Assembly: GCA_022266195.1 (NCBI GenBank)
Contig: WHVY01000009.1
Span: 1,550,001 to 1,614,000 of the forward strand
Length of the DNA stretch: 64,000 nucleotides
Direction of reading: 5' to 3'
Source: Tetranychus cinnabarinus
Lineage: Eukaryota > Arthropoda > Arachnida > Trombidiformes > Tetranychidae
Shown here: piece by piece, positions 39,234 to 49,164 of the stretch
How positions within the stretch are numbered: position 1 is the stretch's first letter
Layout: each line of letters begins with the position of its first letter
Position numbers and translations under genes: made by a program
Notes under the pieces: generated by a model
Seen by the model: only the letters and a program-made list of their open reading frames with translations
Database searches by the model: none
What the model was told of the DNA's origin: nothing

Positions 39234-41891
39234 TTATGTATTTATTAGAGAATAATAACGACTGGTCGACATTCCAACTGCTTTTCGGTAACTATAATTG
39301 AAGTGTCCAAGTGGAAAAGGGTCAGATTTCCAATATATATTTCTAGGGCTGGGTTTTGGATCCATCAATTTATTTGCGAGCATTTTAGTAACTTTTGGTG
39401 GACTTTTTTGGATGGACTCCATTACAACTCCAACTTCAAAATCATCTTCATCTTTTTCGTGTAACAATATGAATTTAATCATGTTAATATTAGCTTTCGC
39501 TTCGTTTCCTTTCTCCAAATTATCAAATGCAACCCAAATTTTATCTTCAAATTCAATGCAAGCTAGACAGTTCATCGATACCAAATGCATTTTGATCATT
39601 GTGATCATTCCAGTTGTAAACTTGAATTCAGAATTGACTGTTATAACAAACATATATTGTAGTTTCTTTATCATTTCTCCATCTAATACATCTGTCGTCG
39701 ATTGAACTGTAGATGAATTTGAATCTAGTTTATCAACCAGACTTTTGTTTTGTACAATCTTCTCGAGAACCTTTCGTTTGTCGTTGATGATATAATACTC
39801 CCTGTTAGAGATTTGGCAATATGCTGAGTGTTGGACAACGCTTGTGCCATCAAATTTCCTAAAATAGGGAATTTCATCTGGCGGCAAGTTATTGATGAAG
39901 TGGTGAGCAGCGTGTGCTTCATACGCTGAATTATATATTAAAGAGATTGAATCACGCGATCCTTTGGCAGCGAGTGGAATAACTTTGGTAAGCTTTACAA
40001 GAATTTTTACGGTTTGTTCAACCTCTAATATAATTTTTACATCCCATCGATTATAGAATTGTCCATAGATAGTAAAGTGAAAAAACGTTTCATTACATTT
40101 TTGTTCGCGCATTCGATCCATTCTTATTCGTTCTATGATTTGTGTTCTTTTCATTGGCTTCACATCTTCTAGTTGACTCGAAAGAAATGCTAAATCATAA
40201 GCATCACCAGCTAAATCTCGGAAACTGATGGACTTCAGAAATTCATTTGAAGGTTTAGCAATCGACATTTCTTGGGGTTGCTTGAAACTTTGTAAAAATT
40301 CACGTATTTTTTTAGATCTACGGACAATTCCATCAGGAAAACCAATACAAATTCTTCCTTGAGTTGATTTAATGAAAATACATTCACGATCTCCTAAAAT
40401 ATTTTTACTGATTTCCATGAAATGGTCATGCAAATCAGATTTTATATCCAAATAAAGACAAGATAAGTCAAGCTGTTCATTTAAACACCAAGGAATATCA
40501 TGTTTATATTGATTCATTTTCTCTTTAAATCCTTCTTTGTTGTGAATCTCGGATGAGGGAACGAATTCTAAAGGTTTTAAATAATGTGAGCGTATTCTTT
40601 CGAAAGCATCTCGATAAGAAGAAGCAGAGTCGAAATGAGCACAGTAAAAATTTCCATCGAATATAACCTTTTTCGCACCCAGATCGTATAGTTTCTCGAA
40701 CAGATTATAAAGTAGTGACCATTTGGTTGGTTCGTAATTTAACACAGGAACAATAAAATCAGCATTATATCGAAAGAATATATTCCAATCAGCATCATCA
40801 CGAACATCAAAGCTAGCTACACTAGAAGGCACTCTGTTAGCGACCATTTCTTCACATGATTCAACAGTGTATGAGTTTTTAGGACATTTTGATAGCAAGT
40901 CAATCGGTAGTCCAGATATGACTGCATCTGGATACATTATTTTAACTTTTGGCAAAAACTTTTGTGCATCCGATTCGTATGAGAAAACAATCCAAAGAGA
41001 AGATTCATTTGATAAAATACATTGACTGCCTGATTGTACATTACAAGCGATACAAAATTTAATGATTTTGCTAATATCAGCTCCATAAGAATTGCTCATC
41101 TTGATGGCTGCTAATTGTTTCACTTCGTTATTGCTTTTAGCATGCATATCCACATTAGGTTTGATAAATTTTAATATTTCATTTAAAGTTGAATTGACTA
41201 TCAAATCAGCCTTTAAAAAGCGTCCACGAAAACCCGATCCATGTAATTGTTTGATAGCTTGCTCAGCATTCCACAAAGTCGGAAATCCAATACAAATTAA
41301 ATTACCGCAAAGAATGGCACTGTTTCCAATGCTCCCAACGGCGAGAGCATTCAATTCATTCGCCAATTCATTGAAGTTGTTTACAGAATATTGATTCAAT
41401 ATTGATATGAAATACAATGGTGAACCAGTTGATTTAACTGGCTTCAATAGACCATTATTCAATATGAATGAATTGTCAGCTATTTGAACCAGTTTAGATG
41501 AGAATGAATTAGCTAATCCAATAAGATGAATCGTTACATTATGAAGTTTCTTTAGATCCCTTAAAGTACCATAATAATCGCCATCACCACTTAACAAAAT
41601 AATTGTACAGTCTTGTCCAGCAAATTTAACAAATTTTCGCATTAAATCTATAATTTTGTTATCAGCTGAATCCTCAAATCCATCATAAGCTAGAAAATCC
41701 AGATTCGTCAATGAATGGCCAATATTGGAAGATAATTTACGAAAATCACAAACACAAAAGAAAAAGATTTCATCTAAATTATAAGGTTTTATAATAGCTG
41801 ATCGAACCAGGTCCACAATGAAATCAACTGATTTTCCTTTCGGCACATTAACATTTTGAACATCCCAAAACACAGCACATGGTTCAGCCAT
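39234..41891 (-). CDS. NYN-domain, RRM-like repeat protein (array copy M), NYN site intact
   Basis: 885 residues starting MAEPCAVFWDVQN. NYN acidic residues are kept (DSADNKIIDLM, SGDGDYYGTL), and the shortened LDFLAYDG strand is shared with the 28747 and 46247 genes. The first 60 residues (GKSVDFIVDLVRSAIIKPYN) are closest to the 46247 gene. Module 1 is shared with the 28747 gene (ILNQYSVNNFNELANELNAL) and the 35152 gene (QLHGSGFRGRFLKA), so the gene is a mosaic. Modules 2-6 and the PLGHFNYSYRKAVGM tail are complete. Module 4 has a short indel (GIVRRSKKIREFL). Likely an active RNA-binding RNase. Confidence 0.82.
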   Translation of the reverse strand: MAEPCAVFWDVQNVNVPKGKSVDFIVDLVRSAIIKPYNLDEIFFFCVCDFRKLSSNIGHSLTNLDFLAYDGFEDSADNKIIDLMRKFVKFAGQDCTIILLSGDGDYYGTLRDLKKLHNVTIHLIGLANSFSSKLVQIADNSFILNNGLLKPVKSTGSPLYFISILNQYSVNNFNELANELNALAVGSIGNSAILCGNLICIGFPTLWNAEQAIKQLHGSGFRGRFLKADLIVNSTLNEILKFIKPNVDMHAKSNNEVKQLAAIKMSNSYGADISKIIKFCIACNVQSGSQCILSNESSLWIVFSYESDAQKFLPKVKIMYPDAVISGLPIDLLSKCPKNSYTVESCEEMVANRVPSSVASFDVRDDADWNIFFRYNADFIVPVLNYEPTKWSLLYNLFEKLYDLGAKKVIFDGNFYCAHFDSASSYRDAFERIRSHYLKPLEFVPSSEIHNKEGFKEKMNQYKHDIPWCLNEQLDLSCLYLDIKSDLHDHFMEISKNILGDRECIFIKSTQGRICIGFPDGIVRRSKKIREFLQSFKQPQEMSIAKPSNEFLKSISFRDLAGDAYDLAFLSSQLEDVKPMKRTQIIERIRMDRMREQKCNETFFHFTIYGQFYNRWDVKIILEVEQTVKILVKLTKVIPLAAKGSRDSISLIYNSAYEAHAAHHFINNLPPDEIPYFRKFDGTSVVQHSAYCQISNREYYIINDKRKVLEKIVQNKSLVDKLDSNSSTVQSTTDVLDGEMIKKLQYMFVITVNSEFKFTTGMITMIKMHLVSMNCLACIEFEDKIWVAFDNLEKGNEAKANINMIKFILLHEKDEDDFEVGVVMESIQKSPPKVTKMLANKLMDPKPSPRNIYWKSDPFPLGHFNYSYRKAVGMSTSRYYSLINT

Positions 41892-42374
41892 TACAGCTAT
41901 ATTTGATTATAGAAATCACTGTTTAATTTATTCAACTAATGTAATATGAAGGATTTAATTTAAAAACAATATCTTCACTGTTTCTCATAACAGATGTTTC
42001 GTCATTGCAGCTAAATTTAGTTATAAAAATTCACTGCTTAATTATTTGTGATCAATGAGAGAAAAGGCTTAAATTGAAAACAGGAACGCACTTGCTTTAC
42101 TCTTTGACTGGATGTGACTAATTGTACAAAATTGAAAATTTAATTGTAGTTCACATAGATGTCAGCACTTGAAAAGTACAAAAAGCCGGGAAAAGTTTCA
42201 ACTCTTTCAATGCATAAAAAAGTCACGATAAGAAGCAGCCTTTCAGAAAGAAGTAAATAATGTTATAACATTAATCAAACAACTAATTTTTAATTAATTT
42301 TTAACATCAACAACAAAAAAGAAAAGGATTTCATTCAAATTACATCTGTTGAACGGTGTATTTTGAATGCAATT
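41892..42374. other. 5' flank of copy M with a partly doubled leader
   Basis: The leader words occur twice: CAGCTATATTTGATTATAG.AATCACTG at about 41892 and CAGCTAAATTTAGTTATAAAAATTCACTG at about 42007. This is a local duplication of about 115 bp immediately upstream of the gene. The conserved block follows at 42150. The final 100 bp before 42375 are AT-rich, with nothing recognisable. Confidence 0.5.
42150..42169 (-). promoter_or_regulatory. Conserved upstream block of copy M
   Basis: CACATAGATGTCAGCACT, one substitution from the consensus, lies about 260 bp upstream of the start codon because the leader is doubled. Confidence 0.35.
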
Positions 42375-45092
42375 TCATTTAAACGAATCATTTAATTGAC
42401 AATATCGGCTGATGGACATACCGACTGCTTTTCTGTAACTGTAGTTAAAGTGTCCAAGTGGATAAGCATCAGAATTCAAGTATACATTCCTAACGCCTGT
42501 TTTTGGATTCATCAATTTATTAGCCAGCATTTTAGTAACATTAGGTGGAATTTTTAGGATTGACTCCATTACAACTCCAACATCAAAATCATCTTCATAT
42601 TCATGTAGTATTTTGAACTTAATGCGGTCAATTCTAGCTTTTGCTTTTTTTCCTTTCTCTAAATCATCAAATGCAACCCAAATTTTATCTTCGAATTCAA
42701 TGAAAACTGGACAGTCCATTGGTATCAAATTCAATTTGATTATTGAGATCATTCCAGATGTAAATTTAAATTCAGAATTTGTTGTAATAACGAATAAATA
42801 TTGTAGTTTCTTTGTCATTTCTTCCTCTAATACACAAATATTTGCTGTCGATTGAATTGTTGCATTTGCAACTATTAGTTTATCCACCAGAATTTGGTTT
42901 TGTACAATCTTCTCGAGAACTTTTCGTTTGTCGTTGATGATATAATATGCAGAGACGTTTGAACAGTCTAACTGTATCTGCTCGATATGACTTGCTCCAT
43001 GTAACTCTGTAAAATAAGGAACTGCAGAAGTTTTCAACTTATTGATATAATGGAAAGCAGCGTGTGCCTCATGCCATGAATTATATATTAAAGTGAGTCT
43101 TGCCCACGATCCTGTGACAGCGAGTGGAATAACTTTGCTTAACTTTATAACAAGTTTTACGGTTTGTTCGAGTGATAATGCTGGGAAAGGATTCCGATTA
43201 TAGAGTTTTCCACTAACAGTAATAGGGAAAACCGTTTCATTGCATTCTCTTTGTTCCATTCTTTGCATTATTATTCGTTCTATGATGTGTGGTCTTTTGA
43301 TTGGCATCAAATCTTCTAGTTGACTGGAAAGAAATGCTAAATCATAAGCATCACCAGCTAAATCTTGAAAATTGATAGACTCCAGAAGTTCGTTTGAAGG
43401 TTTAGCCACAAAAACAATACTTGATGGCTTGAAACTTAATAAAAAGTCGTTTACTGTTTTTTTAGAATCTTTACAGATAAGCTCGTCTGAAAAACCAATC
43501 CAAATTTCTCCTGGAGTTGATTTAATGAAGATACATTCACGATTTCCCAAAATGCTTTTGCTGATTTCTATAAAATGGTCATGAAACTGAGATTCCATTT
43601 TTATCACAAGACAAGATAAGTCAAGTTCTTGCGTTAAGCACCAAGGAATTCCAGAATATCGATTCATTCTCATTGTCACTCTCTGTTTGTGTGTTTCTGG
43701 TGCTCTTTCGAATTTTAAAGGTTCTAAATAACCTGAGCGTATTGTTTCAAATGCATGTTGATGAGCAGAAGCAGAATCGAAATGAACACAGTAAAAATTT
43801 CCATCGAATATAACCTTTTTCGCTCCCAAGTCGTATAGTTTTTCGAACAGATTATAAAGAAGTGACCATTTTGTTGGCTCGTAATATACCATAGGAGCAA
43901 TAAAATGAGTATTATATCGAAAGAACATTTTCCAATCGTTACCATCGAAACCATAAGGGCTAACAACACCGAAAGGCACTCCATTTGTGACCATTTCTTG
44001 GCATGAACCAACAAAATATGAGTCTTCCAGACATTTTAAATGCAAGTCAACGGGTGGATCAGAAATTACAGCATCTGGATACATTATTTGAACTTTTGAA
44101 AGACAATCTTGTGCATCAGATTTGGATACAAAGACAATCCAGAGAAAAGGTTTCTTTGATAAAATACATCGACTACCTGATTGTGCTGTACAAGCGATAC
44201 AAAACTTAATCATTTTGCTAATATCGGTCTCATTAGAGCTGCTCATCTTGATGAATACTAATTGTTTCAATTCATGTTTTCTTTCAGTCTTCATAGTCAC
44301 AACAGACTTTATACATTTTAATATTTCAGTTAGAGGTGATTCTACCATCAATTCAACCATTAAAAACTTTCCATGCAGCTGTGATCCATTTAATAGTGAA
44401 ATGGCCTTTTCGGCAAGGCACAAAGTAGGAAATCCGATACAAATTGTTTTACTGTAAAGGATGGCACTGTTTACTATACTTCCAATGGTCTGAGTATTTA
44501 ATTGATCCATCAATTGATTGATGTTGAATATCAGAGGAAAGTTTTTGATTGAAATGAAGTACATTGGTGAACCAGTTGATTTAACTGGCTTTAATACTGG
44601 CTTTAGTACATCATCATTTAATAACATGAATGTGTAGTCAGCTATTTGGTCCAGGTTAGATGAGCATGTTTTATTAGCTAATCTAATCAGATGAATCGAT
44701 ACATTATGAAGCTTCTTTAGATCACTCAAAGTGCGTTCATAATTATCATCATCACTCAGAGTACTGTAACAATCAGCATAATCACTGAAAAATATAATTG
44801 TACAATCTTGTCCAGAAAATTTAACAAATTTTCTCATCAAAGTCAATATTTTAATATCAGCTGAATCCTTGTCTCCATAATAAGCTTGAATAATATTCAC
44901 ATCCAGAGCTGTTAATGACTGACCAATATATGATGGTAATTCATGTTCACAAACACAAAAGAAAAATATTTCCTCCAAATTGAAGGGTTTAATTATAGTT
45001 GATCTAATTAGATTGACGATAGAAGCAACTAATTGTCCTTTTGGTACATCGATATTCTCAATGTCCCAAAACACAGCACAAGGTTTAGTCAT
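42375..45092 (-). CDS. NYN-domain, RRM-like repeat protein (array copy N), NYN loop duplicated
   Basis: 905 residues, start MTKPCAVFWDIEN. DSADIKILTLM keeps the first acidic patch. The second catalytic loop is disrupted by a tandem duplication of about 40 bp: instead of one SGDADYYGTLSD there is SDYADCYSTLSD followed by DDNYERTLSD. A smaller duplication nearby gives VLKPVLKPV. Nuclease activity is therefore doubtful. Modules 1-6, DLAGDAYDLAFLS, INDKRKVLEKI and the PLGHFNYSYRKAVGM tail are intact. Residues around RMNRYSGIPWCLTQELDLSC are nearly identical to pseudogene K at 33561-33998. The frame is open throughout, so the protein is probably made and kept for RNA binding. Confidence 0.8.
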   Translation of the reverse strand: MTKPCAVFWDIENIDVPKGQLVASIVNLIRSTIIKPFNLEEIFFFCVCEHELPSYIGQSLTALDVNIIQAYYGDKDSADIKILTLMRKFVKFSGQDCTIIFFSDYADCYSTLSDDDNYERTLSDLKKLHNVSIHLIRLANKTCSSNLDQIADYTFMLLNDDVLKPVLKPVKSTGSPMYFISIKNFPLIFNINQLMDQLNTQTIGSIVNSAILYSKTICIGFPTLCLAEKAISLLNGSQLHGKFLMVELMVESPLTEILKCIKSVVTMKTERKHELKQLVFIKMSSSNETDISKMIKFCIACTAQSGSRCILSKKPFLWIVFVSKSDAQDCLSKVQIMYPDAVISDPPVDLHLKCLEDSYFVGSCQEMVTNGVPFGVVSPYGFDGNDWKMFFRYNTHFIAPMVYYEPTKWSLLYNLFEKLYDLGAKKVIFDGNFYCVHFDSASAHQHAFETIRSGYLEPLKFERAPETHKQRVTMRMNRYSGIPWCLTQELDLSCLVIKMESQFHDHFIEISKSILGNRECIFIKSTPGEIWIGFSDELICKDSKKTVNDFLLSFKPSSIVFVAKPSNELLESINFQDLAGDAYDLAFLSSQLEDLMPIKRPHIIERIIMQRMEQRECNETVFPITVSGKLYNRNPFPALSLEQTVKLVIKLSKVIPLAVTGSWARLTLIYNSWHEAHAAFHYINKLKTSAVPYFTELHGASHIEQIQLDCSNVSAYYIINDKRKVLEKIVQNQILVDKLIVANATIQSTANICVLEEEMTKKLQYLFVITTNSEFKFTSGMISIIKLNLIPMDCPVFIEFEDKIWVAFDDLEKGKKAKARIDRIKFKILHEYEDDFDVGVVMESILKIPPNVTKMLANKLMNPKTGVRNVYLNSDAYPLGHFNYSYRKAVGMSISRYCQLNDSFK

Positions 45093-46246
45093 TGCAGCTA
45101 TTAATAAATTGACTATAAAAATTCACTACTTAATTAATTTGACTAATTAAAGAAGAAAGCTTTAATTGAAAAAACGACCTATTCATTGTTTACTTAACAG
45201 ATGTTTCTTCATTCTTATCTAAAAGGGGAAAGCACCAGATTTGACCCATTGTTCAAAATTCAAAATTTAATTGTGGTTCACATAGATGCCAGCACTCGGA
45301 TGGTAAAGACACTCGGGAAAAGTCTCAACTCCTTCATTGTAAACAATTATGTTATCATAGGGAATGTTTCTGTCCAACTGCAATTATTGGACATAAACCT
45401 ACTTATCGAAATCTAACGAGTTACATTTCATCCTTCGATTTTGTTGATCGATCTTCTGACCTATTGTCTCCGTCTTGGAAGTATAAACTGGACGCTTCCC
45501 GTTGAATCATCTGACTAACCATACTCATTGATTGCTATTCTTAATGCTTTTTTGATTAGCTTTATTCTCAATAAACTCCATTCTAATTAATTTTGGAGGT
45601 AAGGAGTAAGTAATTTGGAATCAGGTTGAAAGTTAAAGAGTTGTGAATGAAAAGTTACATAAAAGGTTTCAAAGGTTAACCTAACGAAAAATGGCCCATT
45701 TTTATCATCTAATTGTATTATTGCATTATTTTGTAGTTGGAGGTAGTGTAGTCAAGTCAACGAGTTGGAAAATTGCGGATGTCCATAAAAGGAAATATTC
45801 AATCCAGACGCCAAATATGCCATTTGAGTAAATCAATTTTATAATTCAGATTTCAAGTCAAATTGAATTCAGGTTTATTCCCGGAATAATAATTTCTCTC
45901 GCTGTTAAGACTTTCGTTGTCAAAAGTTACTAAAAGCTTAATGGTGTCTCATAAGAAGGAAAAGTCCTCATAAACTGAGTCTCTCCCTATGTGAGTATTA
46001 TATCAATATATTAATATATAGCAATATCAACCCGTCAAGATTGAAAAAATTATTCTATTTGATTTAATTCGTAAATAAATATAAATTATTATACTTTCGA
46101 TTTAAATCACATTTCTTTGACTTGCAGTCTTTTAACTCAGTTATGTTTATTCAATATTTTTATTTCCAGAGGTATAATATAATAATTACAAAAAAAAATT
46201 TAGTTTATATTAAAATATCGAAAATGTTGGTAAAGTTGTTTATGTT
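45093..46246. other. 5' flank of copy N, spacer, 3' flank of copy O
   Basis: Upstream flank to about 45340 (ATCTAAAAGGGGAAAGCACCAGATTTGACC). Positions 45430-45800 resemble 28140-28510 and 38620-39020 (TTGTCTCCGTCTTGGAAGTATAAAC, CAACGAGTTGG). Positions 45940-46246 are the 3' flank of the next gene. The 71-codon ORF at 45201-45416 is not supported. Confidence 0.4.
45277..45296 (-). promoter_or_regulatory. Conserved upstream block of copy N
   Basis: A perfect CACATAGATGCCAGCACT copy lies about 185 bp upstream of the start codon at 45092. Confidence 0.35.
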
Positions 46247-48919
46247 TTAAGATGGAACAGAACCATTTAATCGACAATATCGGCTCGTCGACATTTCAAC
46301 TGCCTTTCTGTAACTATAATTGAAGTGTCCAAGTGGATAAGCATCAGAATTCAAGTATATATTCTTAGCACTTGTTACTGGATTCATCAATTTATTTGCA
46401 AGCATTTTTGTAACATTTGATGGACTTTTTTGGATAGACTCCATTACAACTCCAACATAAAAATCATCTTCATATTCATGTAACATTTTGAACTTGATGT
46501 GATCGATTCTAGCTTTTGCTTTTTTTCCTTTCTCTAAATCATCAACTGCAACCCAAATTTTATCTTCAAATTCAATGCAAGCTGGACAGTCCATTTGTAT
46601 CAAATTCATTTTGACTATTGTGATCATTTCAGATGTGAATTTAAATCCAGAATGTGTTTTTATAACGAATAAATATTGTAGTTTCATTTTCGTTTCTTCA
46701 TCTAATTTTACTTCAATATCTGTCGTCGAGTGAACTGTAGATGAATTTGAATCTAATTTATCAACCATACTTTTGTTTTGTACAATCTTATCGAGAACCT
46801 TCCGTTTGTCATTGATGATATAATACTCAGAGATGATTGAACAGTCCAACTGTTGCTCTTCGACAGGTCCTGTTCCATCAAACTCTTTAAAATAGGGAAC
46901 TTCAGCGTGTCTCAAGTTATCGATGAAATGACTAGCGGCGTGGGCTTCATGCCATGAATGATACATGAAATGGACTTTATCATACGATGCTGTGGCAGCA
47001 AGTGGAATAACTTTGCTAAACTTAACAAAAATTTTGATGATTATTTCGAGTGGTAATGCGTGCAGAAACCACCTATTACTGAATTTTCCATGAACAGTAA
47101 AGTGGAAAACTGAACCATTGAATTCTTGCATTCGTTGCATTCTTATTCGCTCTATGATGTGTGGTCTTGTAATTGTATTCAAGCTTCCAAGTTGACTCGA
47201 AAGAAATGCTAAATCATAAGCATCACCAGCTAAATCTCGGAAATTGATGGACTCCAGAAGTTCCTTTGAAGGTTTAGCCATTGAGACATTATTTTCAAGC
47301 TTGAGACTTGCTGAAAATCCTTTTACTGTTTTTTCAGAATCTTTACAGATAAGTTCATCAGGAAAACCAATCCAAATTTCTCCTGGAATAGATTTAATGA
47401 AGATACATTCACGATTTCCTAAAGTACTTTTGCTGATCTCCATAAAAAAGTCATGCAACTGAGATTCAATTTTTACCACAAGACAAGATAAGTTGAGCTT
47501 TTCATTGAAACACCAAGGGATTCCAGAGTATCGATTCATTTTCATTGTCACTCTCTTTTTGCGAGTTTCTGCTGCGTACACGGATTCTAAAGGGTCGAGA
47601 TAACGTGAACGTAGCTTTTCAAAAGCATCTTGATAATCAGAAGCAGAGTCGAAATGAGCACAGTAGAGATTTCCATCACATATAACCTTTTTCGCTCCCA
47701 AATCGTATAGTTTCTCAAACAGATTATAAAGTAGCGACCATTTGGTTGGTTTATAATATAATAAAGGAGCAATAAAATTAGCATTGTATCGAAAGAATAT
47801 CTTCCAATCAGTATCATCGGAACCATGCAGGCTGATAAGACTAGAAGGCACTTCATCAGTGGCTATCTCTTCACATGATTCAACAAAGTATGAGTTTTCA
47901 AGAGAATCTAATGTCAAGCCAATCGGTGGTGCAGAAATGATTGCGTCTGGATACATTATTTTAACTTTTGGCAGAAAATTTTGGGCATCAGATTTACATG
48001 AAAAGACAATCCAAAAATATGATTCTTTTGATAAAATACATTGACTGCCTGATTGTGAAGCACAAGCGATACAAAACTTAACAATTTTGCTATTATCGAC
48101 TGCTTCGTTTGAGTTTTTTATCTCGATGAATGTTAATTGTTTCACTTCGTTATTGCTTTTATTAATAGCTTGCACAGTAACACTAGGATCAATATATTGC
48201 AAAATTTCATCTAAAGGTGAATCTGGTATCAAATCAACTTTTAAAACGTGTCCATGATATTGAGATCCATTCAATTTTTCAATGGCTTTTTCAGCATTGA
48301 ACAAAGTAGGAAATCCTATGCAAATTAAACAGTCGTAGAGAATGGCACTGTTTCCAATACTTCCAATGGCAAGACCATTCAGCTCACCCATCACTTGTTT
48401 GATACTTATTGACGAAGGATAGTTTTTGACTGATATGAAATACGATGGAGAACCAGTTGATTTGATCGGCTTTAATACACCATTATTCAATATGAATGTG
48501 TTGTCAGCTATTTGAACCAGTTTAGGTGAGAATGAATTAGCTAATCCAATAAGATGAATGGATACATTATGAAGTTTCTTTAGATTACTCAAAGCATCAT
48601 AATATGCAGCTTCACCACTTAACAATATAATTGTACAATCTTGTCCAGCAAATGTGACAAATCTTTTCATTAAATCTATTATTTTGATACTAGCTGAATT
48701 TTTGGTTCCATTGTGAGCTTGAAAATCGAGATTCGTTAATAAATGGCCAATATTTGCAGGTAATTTATGGACATCACAAACACAAAAGAAAAAGAGTTCA
48801 TCTAAATTGTAAGGTTTTATAATAGCTGATCGAACCAGGTCCACAATGAAATCAACTGATTTTCCTTTCGGCACAGGAATATTTTGAATATCCCAAAACA
48901 CAGCACAAGGTCTAGCCAT
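46247..48919 (-). CDS. NYN-domain, RRM-like repeat protein (array copy O), NYN acidic residues lost
   Basis: 890 residues, start MARPCAVFWDIQN. Beyond FWDIQN the active-site acids are replaced: DSAD is NSAS and SGDADYY is SGEAAYY. This is the clearest candidate for a catalytically dead NYN domain with an otherwise perfect ORF. Module 1 (SAILYDCLICIGFPTLFNAE), module 2 (QCILSKESYFWIVFSCKSDA), modules 3-4, DLAGDAYDLAFLS, modules 5-6 and PLGHFNYSYRKAVEM are complete. Its N-terminus is closest to the 39234 gene, while module 6 matches pseudogene K. Conservation of the RNA-binding part without the active site suggests a dominant-negative or decoy-type paralogue. That is inference. Confidence 0.8.
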   Translation of the reverse strand: MARPCAVFWDIQNIPVPKGKSVDFIVDLVRSAIIKPYNLDELFFFCVCDVHKLPANIGHLLTNLDFQAHNGTKNSASIKIIDLMKRFVTFAGQDCTIILLSGEAAYYDALSNLKKLHNVSIHLIGLANSFSPKLVQIADNTFILNNGVLKPIKSTGSPSYFISVKNYPSSISIKQVMGELNGLAIGSIGNSAILYDCLICIGFPTLFNAEKAIEKLNGSQYHGHVLKVDLIPDSPLDEILQYIDPSVTVQAINKSNNEVKQLTFIEIKNSNEAVDNSKIVKFCIACASQSGSQCILSKESYFWIVFSCKSDAQNFLPKVKIMYPDAIISAPPIGLTLDSLENSYFVESCEEIATDEVPSSLISLHGSDDTDWKIFFRYNANFIAPLLYYKPTKWSLLYNLFEKLYDLGAKKVICDGNLYCAHFDSASDYQDAFEKLRSRYLDPLESVYAAETRKKRVTMKMNRYSGIPWCFNEKLNLSCLVVKIESQLHDFFMEISKSTLGNRECIFIKSIPGEIWIGFPDELICKDSEKTVKGFSASLKLENNVSMAKPSKELLESINFRDLAGDAYDLAFLSSQLGSLNTITRPHIIERIRMQRMQEFNGSVFHFTVHGKFSNRWFLHALPLEIIIKIFVKFSKVIPLAATASYDKVHFMYHSWHEAHAASHFIDNLRHAEVPYFKEFDGTGPVEEQQLDCSIISEYYIINDKRKVLDKIVQNKSMVDKLDSNSSTVHSTTDIEVKLDEETKMKLQYLFVIKTHSGFKFTSEMITIVKMNLIQMDCPACIEFEDKIWVAVDDLEKGKKAKARIDHIKFKMLHEYEDDFYVGVVMESIQKSPSNVTKMLANKLMNPVTSAKNIYLNSDAYPLGHFNYSYRKAVEMSTSRYCRLNGSVPS

Positions 48920-49164
48920 TGCAGCTATATTTGATTAAAAAATCACTACTTATTTAATTATTATAATTTAGATGAAAGAAGAGACTTAAATTGAAAAGCA
49001 ACTCTTTCGTTACTTCTTATAAGTTATAACAGATACTCTGACAATCCCATCTGCAGAGGGAAAATACTAGATGTGACTAATTGAATAAAATGAAAATTTA
49101 ATTGTTGTTCACATAGATGACAGCACTTGAAAAAATATACAAATAACCGGGAAACCAAAGATTA
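48920..49164. repeat. 5' flank of copy O
   Basis: It carries the array's leader words (GCAGCTATATTTGATTA, TTTAATTATTATAATTTAGATGAAAGAAGAG, TAATTGAATAAAATGAAAATTTAATTG). No gene is seen. Confidence 0.4.
49108..49127 (-). promoter_or_regulatory. Conserved upstream block of copy O
   Basis: CACATAGATGACAGCACT, one substitution from the consensus, lies about 190 bp upstream of the start codon at 48919. Confidence 0.35.
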
